NCBI GenBank assembly: GCA_964649195.1
Contig: CAZYPK010000134.1
Coordinates: forward strand, 1 to 14,121
Direction of reading: 5' to 3'
Length of the DNA: 14,121 nucleotides
DNA from: JTS-RE9 sp964649195
Lineage (GTDB): Bacteria > Planctomycetota > Phycisphaerae > Phycisphaerales > Phycisphaeraceae
The notes under the pieces are model-generated. The model had not been told where the DNA came from and did not search any database. It saw nothing but the letters and a program-made list of their open reading frames with translations. Position 1 is the stretch's first letter. Each line of letters starts with the position of its first letter. The translations under genes were made by a program, and so were the position numbers. Of this stretch, positions 6,448 to 13,369 are shown one piece after another.

Positions 6448-8814
6448 TCAGAAGTTGATTTCCATGCCGACGTAGAGGAACTGCGGGGCGCCGGGCCTTG
6501 CGCCGTGGGGGTGGCGGGAGGCGACGTATTCCTCATCGAAGAGGTTGTGTACCCCGGCGACGAGCTTGGCCTGTTCGGTGAGCTGGTAGTAAGCCGAGAC
6601 ATCGACGATGAAGTGCGCATCGAGTTCGCCGAAGCGGGCGTCCGGGTCGCCGTTGGCGTTGGTGAAGTCGTCGTTGTTCAAGGCGCTGCTGAACGATTTG
6701 CCGACGAAGGAGCCGGTGATGAAGACGCCCCACTGCTTTTTGAACTCGATGCCGGTGCCGATGGTGGCCAGGTATTCGGGTATATAAGGCACCTTGTTCC
6801 CCTTGCGTCCGCCGGCGAAGATCGATTCGGGATCGGTCGAATCCGAATCATCGGCCAGTTCGGCATGGGTCCAGGTGAAGCTGAAGAAGTTGGGCATGGA
6901 GAAGCCCCAGTCGAAGGCGATGCCCGGATCGTACTGGGCGAGGAACTCGACGCCGAAGGAATCGACCCGTCCGACGTTTTCATCCTCGCCGCTGCCTGAT
7001 CCGCCGACGTTGCTGACGACGATCAGGTCGTCGAAGTAGGTGTAGAAGAGCACGGTTTCGACGATGAACGCCTTCCTGGGCGAAGTGAAGCGGACGCCGC
7101 CTTCGAAGGCGATGGCGCTTTCCTCGCGCAGGCCGCTGACGGCGCCGCTGGGGCTGGGGGTGGAGAAGCCGCGGTGGATGCCGCCGAAGAAGGTCCACTG
7201 CTCATCCTGCCGGTAGTTGAATCCGGCCCCGCCGCCGACGACGGCATAATCGGCGTCGCCGCTGGCGCCGGTGTTGCGGTTCTTCGTCTTCTGCCAGAGC
7301 TGTTCGACGCGGATGCCGGGGGTGAGCGTCAGCTTGTCGAACTTGATTTCATCCTGAATGTAGCCGGCCAGGGCAAGCGATTCCTCCCGGCGATTGTCCT
7401 GCGAACCGGGCGTGCCGGGGGTTGAACCGATGATCGCGCCGTTGCTGCCCTGCATGAACAGGTCATCGTGCTGAAAGCGTTCGACGTAATCCTTGTGAAT
7501 GCGGACGCCAAAGCGCAGCTCGTGTTCGACATCGCCGGTCTGGAACTGGATGCGCGGGTCGATGGACAGGCCGTAGGCGTAATAGTCGCGGTTGTTGGCG
7601 CGGACGCGCAGGGTGCCGGCCCGTTCGCCGCGCACCACGTCGAGTCCCGCGCCGCCGGCGGCCCCGGCCAGCGCCGCGGCCAGTTCCTGATTGAGGCCGT
7701 CACCCGTGCCGTCGCCGTCGGTGTCGATGTTGCGAAGGTCGTTGAGCTTGTACCAGTTGCGGTGGAAGCGGGTGTAATAAAGCGTGGTGGCGACATCGAA
7801 CTCCTGCGTCAGCTCGATGTAGTGGCGCAGGTGGGTGCGATGCTGGTAGCTGTCGAAGTTGTCGAACCGCGAGGCGGAATACCGGCGATAGGGATTGGCG
7901 TCGAAGTCCGCCTCGGCCAGGCCGAGATAGGTTTCATCGGCTTCGCGCTTGGTGTAGCCGTACTTGAACTCGAATCGCTGATAGGTGGAGGTGGGCGGTT
8001 CCCAGAAGATTTTGAACATGGGTTCGATGTTGGTGAACCCGGTGTCCCCGCCGCGGAAGTCGGGAGCGGAGTCGATGGACTTGAAGCCGTCGTTGCCGCG
8101 ATACCAGACTTCACCGATGAAGCCGATGCGGCCATGGGATTCTGTTTCGATGGTCATGCCGTAGTTGGCATGAAGGCGGATGTCGTTGTCGGAGCCGTAG
8201 GTGGCTTTGATGTAGCCTGCGGGCGCTTCGGGGATGGGGGTGGAGAGGTAGTTGATGACGCCGCCGGTGATGTGCGGGCCGTACATGATCTGGCTGGAGC
8301 CTTTGAGGATTTCGATGCCGCTCATGCGTCCGGTGGTGGGGGAGAAGTAGGCTTCGGGCGCGGTGTAGGTGGCCGGCGCCATGAGCACGCCGTCTTCCAT
8401 GATGGTGACCTTGGCGGAACGGGAGGTGTCGGTGCCGCGCAGGCTGATGTTGGGAAAGAGGCCGAATCCATCTTCGCCGCGCAGATAGACGCCGGGCACT
8501 TTTCGCAGAGCCTGGTTCACATCGTCGTAATTCTGGGTGCGGATTTCATCGGTGTCGAGAAAGTAGCCTGAGCCTGGAAGGGTGATGATGTTTTCCTTGG
8601 AGCCGATGACTTCGATGTCGGCATCGAGGGTTCCCACCGGTTTGGCCGGGGCGGGTTTCACTTCGGCGCCTGGCGCAGCCTCGGTGGCGGGAGCGGGGGT
8701 CGGTTCAGGGGTTTCATCGGCCAGTGCGGAGCCGTTGGAGATGCCGGCCATGGCAAGGGTGATGAGCATGGCGATCCGCCGCCCGGTCCGTTTTTTCCGA
8801 AGTGCATGTCGCAT
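6448..8814 (-). CDS. TonB-dependent outer-membrane receptor, FecA-like
   Basis: The product is 788 residues. A signal peptide (basic MRHALRKKRTGRR, hydrophobic core, likely cleavage after ALA at 30-32) is followed by a Pro/Ala/Glu-rich linker (36-59). A possible TonB box, DIEVIG, lies at 66-71. The plug domain (about 75-195) contains PNISLRGTDTSRSAKVTIME (121-140), EILKGSSQIMYGPHITGGVI and STPIP, close to the COG4772/FecA type. In the barrel, ETYLGLAEADFDANPYRRYS (about 294-313) is also a FecA-family signature. The last residue is Phe, as in BAM-assembled barrels. The likely role is uptake of a ferric chelate such as citrate or another siderophore; the substrate is unproven. No TonB, ExbB/D, ABC transporter or FecIR regulator lies nearby. 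A DTDGDGTGDG loop (about 364-373) resembles a calcium-binding motif. The start at 8814 is chosen for its RBS and signal peptide. Confidence 0.93.
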   Translation of the reverse strand: MRHALRKKRTGRRIAMLITLAMAGISNGSALADETPEPTPAPATEAAPGAEVKPAPAKPVGTLDADIEVIGSKENIITLPGSGYFLDTDEIRTQNYDDVNQALRKVPGVYLRGEDGFGLFPNISLRGTDTSRSAKVTIMEDGVLMAPATYTAPEAYFSPTTGRMSGIEILKGSSQIMYGPHITGGVINYLSTPIPEAPAGYIKATYGSDNDIRLHANYGMTIETESHGRIGFIGEVWYRGNDGFKSIDSAPDFRGGDTGFTNIEPMFKIFWEPPTSTYQRFEFKYGYTKREADETYLGLAEADFDANPYRRYSASRFDNFDSYQHRTHLRHYIELTQEFDVATTLYYTRFHRNWYKLNDLRNIDTDGDGTGDGLNQELAAALAGAAGGAGLDVVRGERAGTLRVRANNRDYYAYGLSIDPRIQFQTGDVEHELRFGVRIHKDYVERFQHDDLFMQGSNGAIIGSTPGTPGSQDNRREESLALAGYIQDEIKFDKLTLTPGIRVEQLWQKTKNRNTGASGDADYAVVGGGAGFNYRQDEQWTFFGGIHRGFSTPSPSGAVSGLREESAIAFEGGVRFTSPRKAFIVETVLFYTYFDDLIVVSNVGGSGSGEDENVGRVDSFGVEFLAQYDPGIAFDWGFSMPNFFSFTWTHAELADDSDSTDPESIFAGGRKGNKVPYIPEYLATIGTGIEFKKQWGVFITGSFVGKSFSSALNNDDFTNANGDPDARFGELDAHFIVDVSAYYQLTEQAKLVAGVHNLFDEEYVASRHPHGARPGAPQFLYVGMEINF

Positions 8815-8822
8815 GAAAACAG

Positions 8823-8828
8823 TCTCCT
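8823..8828 (-). promoter_or_regulatory. Ribosome binding site fixing the receptor start
   Basis: AGGAGA on the minus strand lies 8 nt before the ATG at 8814. It rules against the open-frame extension of 28 codons upstream, which would also bury the signal peptide. Confidence 0.75.
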
Positions 8829-8989
8829 GGATGAGGGAAAAAGATCGGCCTTGAGTCAAACCCCGGCAGCCCCAAGGGAGCCAAGAAGCGAGTCCCACCG
8901 GCCCCTTCCAATGGAAAAGCAGATGAGACTCAGAATCAGGCCGGTGAATGTAGTGGCGGAGTCCGACGTTTGCAAACAGGGCCTGCCGC

Positions 8990-9059
8990 CTCGCCCTCTC
9001 TCCCTGGGAGAGGACAGTCTCAATCGCCGCGCAGCGGGGCGATTGAGACAGGTGAGGGC
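8990..9059. repeat. Nested GC hairpin element upstream of the receptor
   Basis: A perfect 12-bp stem, GTCTCAATCGCC (9017-9028) with GGCGATTGAGAC (9038-9049), is preceded by the mini-hairpin CTCTCCCTGGGAGAG (about 8998-9012). Outer complementary ends (GCCCTC near 8990, GAGGGC at 9054-9059) enclose both. It resembles dispersed REP-like elements of the CCCTCTCCCTGGGAGAGG type known from many GC-rich genomes. It lies about 180 nt upstream of the receptor ATG and may sit in its leader or promoter region. Confidence 0.75.
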
Positions 9060-9090
9060 AGGATTTTCACAACATCAATCGGGGGCAGAA

Positions 9091-9248
9091 AAGGGACAGG
9101 TCCGGTTTGTTGAAAACACCAAGCCCGATGGCGAGGTCTGCCGAGCCGTCGGGGTATCAGCCACGGAATACCCCGACGGCTCGCGGATTCGCCATCGGGC
9201 TTGAGCGTAAAATCAGGATGTTTTCAACAGAACAGGACCTGTTCCCTT
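9091..9248. repeat. Long imperfect palindrome (element C, about 158 nt)
   Basis: Four complementary blocks pair in order. GGGACAGGTCC (9093-9103) pairs with GGACCTGTTCCC (9235-9246), GTTGAAAACA (9109-9118) with TGTTTTCAAC (9219-9228), AAGCCCGATGGCGA (9121-9134) with TCGCCATCGGGCTT (9189-9202), and GAGCCGTCGGGGTAT (9143-9157) with ATACCCCGACGGCTC (9168-9182). The last pair leaves a 10-nt loop. The two innermost blocks are perfect. It ends about 40 nt past the lutC stop. GGGACAGGTCC-type ends occur on elements mobilised by REP-associated tyrosine transposases in other genomes, but no transposase is present here. Confidence 0.85.
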
Positions 9249-9285
9249 TTTGGTGTCCAGCCCCAACATATCACCCGATGCGAGG

Positions 9286-9966
9286 TCATTCATCGACGAG
9301 CAGGATGTGTACCGCTTCGGGGCCGTGGACGCCGGTGACCAGTTCGCCTTCGATGTCGGCGGTTTTGCTGGGGCCGGTGATGAAGACGATGTTGCTGGGC
9401 AGGTCGCCGGAGGGGATGCCGCGCAGGGAGGCCCAGTAGTCGATCATGTCGGGGAGGATGTCGGCTGGGCGGACGATGGCGACATGGAGGGGCGGGATGA
9501 GGGAGAGGCCGCGCGACATGCGGGCGTCGGAGCAGAGGACGAGGCTGCCGGTCTCGGCGAGGGCGGCCCGGACGCCGGTGATGCCGCAGCCGACATCGAA
9601 CTGGGCGTCGAGACCGGGTTGCGATTTCCAATCGACGATGGCGATGCCCGCCTGATGCAGCGCCTGTTCGAGGTTGTTGACGAGGGGGAGTTCTCCGAGC
9701 ACGACGCTGTGAACATTCTGCGTCTTGAGAAACGCGATGATATGGGCGATCAGTTCCCCGGCTTTGGGGCGATGCACAAACATGCCGCTGGCCGCGGCCC
9801 TGGCGTGGAACATCTTCACCAGGTCATCGCCTGGCCTTGCCAGCCGGGCGATCGCTTCATTGACCGGCGGCGGCGGCGACGCGGGTGGCCGGGTGTGCGA
9901 ACGGCCAAGAGCCGCATGGACCCGGGCAAACAGTTCCTGACGCGATGAGGAGTGCGGGTGAGACAT
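9286..9966 (-). CDS. lutC: LutC/YkgG family protein (LUD domain), orphan
   Basis: The product is 226 residues, the usual LutC size. In bacteria with the lutABC operon, LutC is one of three proteins needed for L-lactate oxidation to pyruvate, alongside the iron-sulfur proteins LutA and LutB. The LUD domain occupies roughly residues 35-224, with the conserved run GCGITGVRAALAETGSLVL (127-145) and the C-terminal signature GPSKTADIEGELVTGVHGP (198-216). No lutA or lutB lies beside it; upstream is an unrelated lipoprotein hydrolase. The ATG at 9966 is chosen because the frame upstream translates repeat sequence. No Shine-Dalgarno is visible, since a tandem repeat array ends 12 nt upstream. Family assignment is firm. 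The role in lactate use is uncertain without LutAB. Confidence 0.9.
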   Translation of the reverse strand: MSHPHSSSRQELFARVHAALGRSHTRPPASPPPPVNEAIARLARPGDDLVKMFHARAAASGMFVHRPKAGELIAHIIAFLKTQNVHSVVLGELPLVNNLEQALHQAGIAIVDWKSQPGLDAQFDVGCGITGVRAALAETGSLVLCSDARMSRGLSLIPPLHVAIVRPADILPDMIDYWASLRGIPSGDLPSNIVFITGPSKTADIEGELVTGVHGPEAVHILLVDE

Positions 9967-9978
9967 GGGGAGGATAAG

Positions 9979-10136
9979 TTCCGAGTTTCGAGTTCCGAGT
10001 TCTGAGTTGAAAGGCAAGGGGGAGAGGAAGGCATTGAGGCACGGAGGCACGAAGGCACGGAGGGGGAGGCAAGTTTCGAGTTTCGGGTTCCGGGTTCCGA
10101 GTTGAAAATCCGAAATCCGAAATCCGAAATCCGATA
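9979..10136. repeat. 7-bp tandem repeat arrays filling the hydrolase-lutC gap
   Basis: TTCCGAG/TTTCGAG heptamers run in two same-orientation arrays of four units each, 9979-10006 and 10074-10101, both followed by TTGAAA. Between them, 10036-10062 is GAGGCACGGAGGCACGAAGG-type repeat. The second array passes into TCCGAAA units (three exact at 10109-10129, then a variant TCCGATA). TCCGAAA is the reverse complement of TTTCGGA, so the last block is an inverted version of the same heptamer theme. The arrays begin 12 nt from lutC and end 12 nt from the hydrolase stop. Confidence 0.85.
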
Positions 10137-10148
10137 TCACACGGCGGT

Positions 10149-11474
10149 TCATTTTATTTCGACTGCGGGTTTGATGAAGGGGTAGCCGTCGCGCACTTCC
10201 CAGAAGCCGTCTTCGCGGTGTACCAGCGGGCGGCCATGAGCGGCGCCGGCTTTTCGTCCGTCGCGCAGGACGAGGATGAGGTCCGACAGGGTTTCGGGGC
10301 TGTCCACGAAGTAGGCGTGGCCCAGGCCGGCGGTGGCGCTGGCGACATCGATCAGGGCCGCGTCGGGCGTGTGCCTGAGGATCTGCTGCCAATCCTTCTT
10401 CACATCCTTGCCCATGAGCGTGCCCAGGCGCTGACCGCTGGCGAAGAGCCAGTCCGACAGGGAGATGGCCTTGTCATTCTGCGAGACATAGATGGTGCAG
10501 CTTTCCATCACCACGCCCAGCCGCTCGGCGAGGAACCGCTGATTGAAAACATCCCAGTCCAGGTCCGAAGCGGCGAGGATGAGGTTCCCGATCTTGAGCC
10601 TTTCCCGCGTGCCGGGGTGCTGGTGCTTGAACTCCAGATTCAGCTCGCGCAAGGCGGTGATGGTGACGTCGGCGCCCCGGCTGTGGGCGATGATGTGAAT
10701 CTTCTTCACGTCGGGTGACGAGGCCAGGGCTTTGTAGAACTGCTTGAGGTGAAAGACGGCGAACTCCCCGGACTCCCGATCGTGGTTGTACCCCCGCAGG
10801 ATGCCGCCCGAACCGGCGGGCCAACTGTAGATCACCGGCACGCCTTCGCGGCCCAGGAAATGCCAGAGCGTGGCGATGCGGACGGCCGCCTCATCGAAGG
10901 TGTTGTTGTAGCCGTGAATGTAAAGAAAAATTTCCTTGCGCCTGGCCGGGGCGATGTACTCCTTGATCGTGGCATGCACATGGGCCTCCGCTTCAAGGTT
11001 GCCCCGGATCACCTCGGGACGCTCGGACGCCATTCCGTTCACGAACACCGGCGGCAGGTTGGAATCGGGATAGCGCCCCAGCATGGTCACCTCCGCCACC
11101 TGGGTCACGATGTCGTGTTCCCGCGTGCGGGTCCGGCTGGCGGCCACCAACTGTTCCCACGACAGCTTGTCGCCCATGCTCACGGTGACGTAACCCACTT
11201 CCAGCGACATGGCGCGCTTGTAGCCGAACTTCCGCTTGCCGCTTTCCGCAGGCTCGGCAACGCGGTCGGTTCCATAGAGAACGCGAACCTCGCTCGTGCG
11301 AAACTCATGAGCCACTTCGGTGAACGGATCGGGCGCATCCTTCTGTGTATAGAGATTGGGCGAAGGCACCAGATACAAGTCACTGCCGCAACCGCCCGCC
11401 AGAGCGAGGAACAGCGCCAGCCCCAGGGTAACGGAGCGGAGCGATCGCTTCCACGGATGAGTCGGCAATGTCAT
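10149..11474 (-). CDS. Alpha/beta hydrolase lipoprotein, DUF900 type
   Basis: The product is 441 residues. It has a basic start, a hydrophobic stretch and a probable lipobox, LALAGGC, with Cys29 as the lipidation site, so the protein is likely anchored at the membrane facing the periplasm. The alpha/beta hydrolase fold lies in the second half. IFLYIHGYNNTFDEAA (182-197) is the oxyanion strand region. IIAHSRG (261-267) is the nucleophile elbow, with Ser265 in AxSxG rather than GxSxG form. ASDLDWDVF (302-310) supplies the likely acid (Asp304 or Asp306), and GH386AYF the likely catalytic His. These match DUF900 (PF05990) esterase/lipase-like proteins. The substrate is unknown. AGAGGA lies 10 nt upstream of the chosen ATG. 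It is divergent from argC and may share the 372-nt promoter region. Confidence 0.88.
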   Translation of the reverse strand: MTLPTHPWKRSLRSVTLGLALFLALAGGCGSDLYLVPSPNLYTQKDAPDPFTEVAHEFRTSEVRVLYGTDRVAEPAESGKRKFGYKRAMSLEVGYVTVSMGDKLSWEQLVAASRTRTREHDIVTQVAEVTMLGRYPDSNLPPVFVNGMASERPEVIRGNLEAEAHVHATIKEYIAPARRKEIFLYIHGYNNTFDEAAVRIATLWHFLGREGVPVIYSWPAGSGGILRGYNHDRESGEFAVFHLKQFYKALASSPDVKKIHIIAHSRGADVTITALRELNLEFKHQHPGTRERLKIGNLILAASDLDWDVFNQRFLAERLGVVMESCTIYVSQNDKAISLSDWLFASGQRLGTLMGKDVKKDWQQILRHTPDAALIDVASATAGLGHAYFVDSPETLSDLILVLRDGRKAGAAHGRPLVHREDGFWEVRDGYPFIKPAVEIK

Positions 11475-11593
11475 GGGGTGAACATCCTCTGGTGAGAAGT
11501 GTAGCAATGAAACATAGGAGACATCGGTTCCCGCGGCATTGGCCTTTGGTCCAATGACGGGGTAGGCGCACGGGGCACGGAAGTCAAAACTCC

Positions 11594-11759
11594 AAATCAC
11601 AATCACCAAACCTCAAACAAGCTCCAATCAGGGCGGAATCAAGGCAAAATCAATTCAAAGGGCGAAAGCACACCAACTTGCCGTCCACGGGCAGGCCATT
11701 CGATGCCTTGCCTGAAATTTGGAGCTTGTTTGAGATTTGGTGATTGCGATTTGTGATTT
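11594..11759. repeat. Inverted repeat element between hydrolase and argC
   Basis: The left arm, 11594-11627 (AAATCACAATCACCAAACCT, then CAAACAAGCTCCAA), is complementary to the right arm, about 11719-11753 (TTGGAGCTTGTTTGAGATTT, then GGTGATTGCGATTT). There are two mismatches over about 34 bp, and roughly 91 nt of spacer. The base composition is much more AT-rich than the surrounding genes. It lies in the divergent promoter region. No transposase ORF fits in the spacer, so it looks like a MITE or a dispersed repeat. Confidence 0.85.
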
Positions 11760-11846
11760 CAGACCGCACGTCAACCAGGAATTAAACGACCCTGTGTCCC
11801 CTCGCTTCCGCTTGATCAATTTACCGTTGCCTCCGACAATGCACGC

Positions 11847-12902
11847 ATGAACATCCGCTGCGCCATCGTCGGCCCCACCAGCTACACCGCCCAGTATCTC
11901 ATCGAGATTCTGCTGCGCCATCCCGATGCCGACATCGCCTACCTCGCCACGCAGCGCGAGGCGCTGCCCAACATCGCCGATGAGTTTCCGCAGTTTCGCG
12001 CCCGATGCGAGCTGGCAGGGCAGCCGATCGATTCTGTCGCCATCGCCGCGGCGGCGGATGTGGCGTTTCTCTGTCTGCCTCATGTCGCCTCGATGCGGTA
12101 CGCCCCGAAGCTGCTCGACGCCGGCGTGCGGGTGATCGACCTTTCCGCCGACTATCGCCTGCGCGATGCCGATCAGTATGCACGGGTCTATGGTCATGCT
12201 CACGAGGACACAGCCAACCTCGCCCTGGCGGTCTATGGCCTGCCCGAGTTTTTCGCCGAGCAGATCAAGGAGGCGGACCTGGTCGCCAACCCCGGCTGCT
12301 ATCCCACCGCCGCGGCGCTGTCCATCGCCCCGCTCTTGCAGCGAAGCCTGGTGAAGCCGACGGGCATCATCATCAACGCCACCAGCGGCGTCACCGGCGC
12401 AGGCCGCAGCCCCAAACAGCCTTATCACTTCCCCGAAGCCAACGAAGCCTTTTCCCCTTACGCCCCCGGCACCCATCGCCATCAGACCGAAATCGAGCAG
12501 ACCCTGCGCACCATCAAAGGTTCCGCCGTCAACGCCCTTTTCGTCCCGCACCTGTTGCCTGTCGATCGCGGCATCCTCGAATCGATCTACCTCGATCCCG
12601 CGGATGATGACGTGACCGAAGCGGAGCTTTACGAAGCGTTCCACGATGCGTATGCCCAGGCGCCGTTCGTGCGGGTCCGCAGGGAACTGCCCAACATCAA
12701 ATGGGTGCGCGACTCGAATTACTGCGACATCGCCGTGCGCCTCGTTTGCGCAGGCGGCGAACCCGGCGCGGAGAACGATGGCATCGCGCGGAAGGTGATC
12801 GTCTTCGCCGCCGAGGACAACATGATCAAAGGCGCCAGCGGCCAGGCGGTGCAGAACATGAACCTGATGTTCGGACTGGAACAGACGGCGGGGCTGAAGT
12901 GA
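11847..12902 (+). CDS. argC: N-acetyl-gamma-glutamyl-phosphate reductase
   Basis: The product is 351 residues, full length for ArgC. The enzyme reduces N-acetyl-gamma-glutamyl phosphate to the semialdehyde with NADPH, the third step of arginine biosynthesis, in the cytosol. The N-terminal Rossmann segment is MNIRCAIVGPTSYTAQYLIE. The catalytic cysteine is in NPGCYPTA (Cys151). INATSGVTGAGR (about 176-187) and PGTHRHQTEIEQ (208-219, His210 and His212) are the family's conserved substrate and catalytic segments, and DNMIKGASGQAVQNMN is the typical C-terminal motif. The usual GxxGYTG nucleotide-binding loop reads GPTSYTA, losing two glycines. No other arg gene is adjacent. No Shine-Dalgarno is seen before the ATG, which is the first in frame with the family N-terminus. 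Confidence 0.95.
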   Translation: MNIRCAIVGPTSYTAQYLIEILLRHPDADIAYLATQREALPNIADEFPQFRARCELAGQPIDSVAIAAAADVAFLCLPHVASMRYAPKLLDAGVRVIDLSADYRLRDADQYARVYGHAHEDTANLALAVYGLPEFFAEQIKEADLVANPGCYPTAAALSIAPLLQRSLVKPTGIIINATSGVTGAGRSPKQPYHFPEANEAFSPYAPGTHRHQTEIEQTLRTIKGSAVNALFVPHLLPVDRGILESIYLDPADDDVTEAELYEAFHDAYAQAPFVRVRRELPNIKWVRDSNYCDIAVRLVCAGGEPGAENDGIARKVIVFAAEDNMIKGASGQAVQNMNLMFGLEQTAGLK

Positions 12903-12910
12903 AAGCCGGG

Positions 12911-12943
12911 GGAGCGAGAGGAGCCGGAAGAGCCGGAGGAGTC
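12911..12943. repeat. GAGCC purine-rich tract before A2
   Basis: Degenerate AGGAGCCGGAAGAGCCGGAG units immediately precede element A2. A related tract precedes A3 (13887-13956), suggesting the tract belongs to the element. Confidence 0.6.
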
Positions 12944-12956
12944 GGGGCTTCGTGCC

Positions 12957-13074
12957 GGGTGGCTGGGGCTGGAGGCTTTGCGCAAGCCCCGGCCCAGGCG
13001 CACGAAGCAAGGTGGCGCAATTGAAAGTCGATGGTCGCTTGGCTGGGGCTTCGCGGACTCAGCCCCAGCCACCC
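12957..13074. repeat. Palindromic element A2 (family A, copy 2)
   Basis: The element starts 54 nt after the argC stop. The left arm is 12957-12996 (GGGTGGCTGGGGCTGGAGGC, then TTTGCGCAAGCCCCGGCCC). The right arm ends GGGGCTTCGCGGACTCAGCC, CCAGCCACCC at 13074. The core, 13000-13037, is the reverse complement of the A1 core with one mismatch in 38. The arms keep the same left/right identity as A1: TTTGCG type on the left, TTCGCGGACTC type on the right. Confidence 0.85.
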
Positions 13075-13169
13075 AAAACTTCTCGCCCGGGGTGGGTTGT
13101 CCTGCACGCGAGGTGGACCGGACCTTTGAGCGAGAGTAGTATTCCAGCGGGAGTCGGCAGATCATAAAC
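13075..13169. other. Unassigned spacer between elements A2 and B2
   Basis: No gene or structure recognised. A frame open across it is an extension of repeat sequence. Confidence 0.4.
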
Positions 13170-13355
13170 CTGAGTTTCGCTTAAGCCCCGCCCGGCCCCC
13201 GGAGCAGGCGCGGGCCAAGGGGCGTTCAATTTGCGGCCTGTTGACGAATCAAAACCCGATTGCCGATTTGAATTCCCCTTGCAGACTTTGAATCCGCTGT
13301 TGATTGGACACCCTTTGGCCCGCGCCCTTCCGGGCGGGGCTTAAGTGAAACTCAG
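13170..13355. repeat. Palindromic element B2 (family B, copy 2)
   Basis: Terminal inverted repeats of 26 bp (13170-13195 and 13330-13355; CTGAGTTTCGCTTAAGCCCC at the left end) match at 25 positions. Inner GCGGGCCAA / TTGGCCCGC arms follow. The core, 13233-13306, is the reverse complement of the B1 core with a few mismatches. The element ends 14 nt before the ATG of the next gene and so forms its immediate upstream region. No target-site duplication was convincing. Confidence 0.85.
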
Positions 13356-13369
13356 GTCATCAAGAACCC

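Noticed and set aside
6409..8571. Long plus-strand frames (6409-6999 and 7468-8571) opposite the TonB receptor.
   Set aside because: They are antisense shadows, rich in Val/Gly/Asp/Glu, of a clearly recognised receptor gene.
9967..10392. Upstream extension of lutC by 142 codons.
   Set aside because: The extension translates the tandem repeat arrays and the end of the hydrolase gene; the family N-terminus starts at 9966.
11475..11609. Upstream extension of the hydrolase by 45 codons.
   Set aside because: The extension lacks a signal peptide and displaces the lipoprotein signal from the N-terminus; the ATG at 11474 has AGAGGA upstream.
11812..11842. TTGATC...ACAATG as a sigma-70-like promoter for argC.
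   Set aside because: The -10 match is poor and transcription would begin almost at the ATG; not enough to call.
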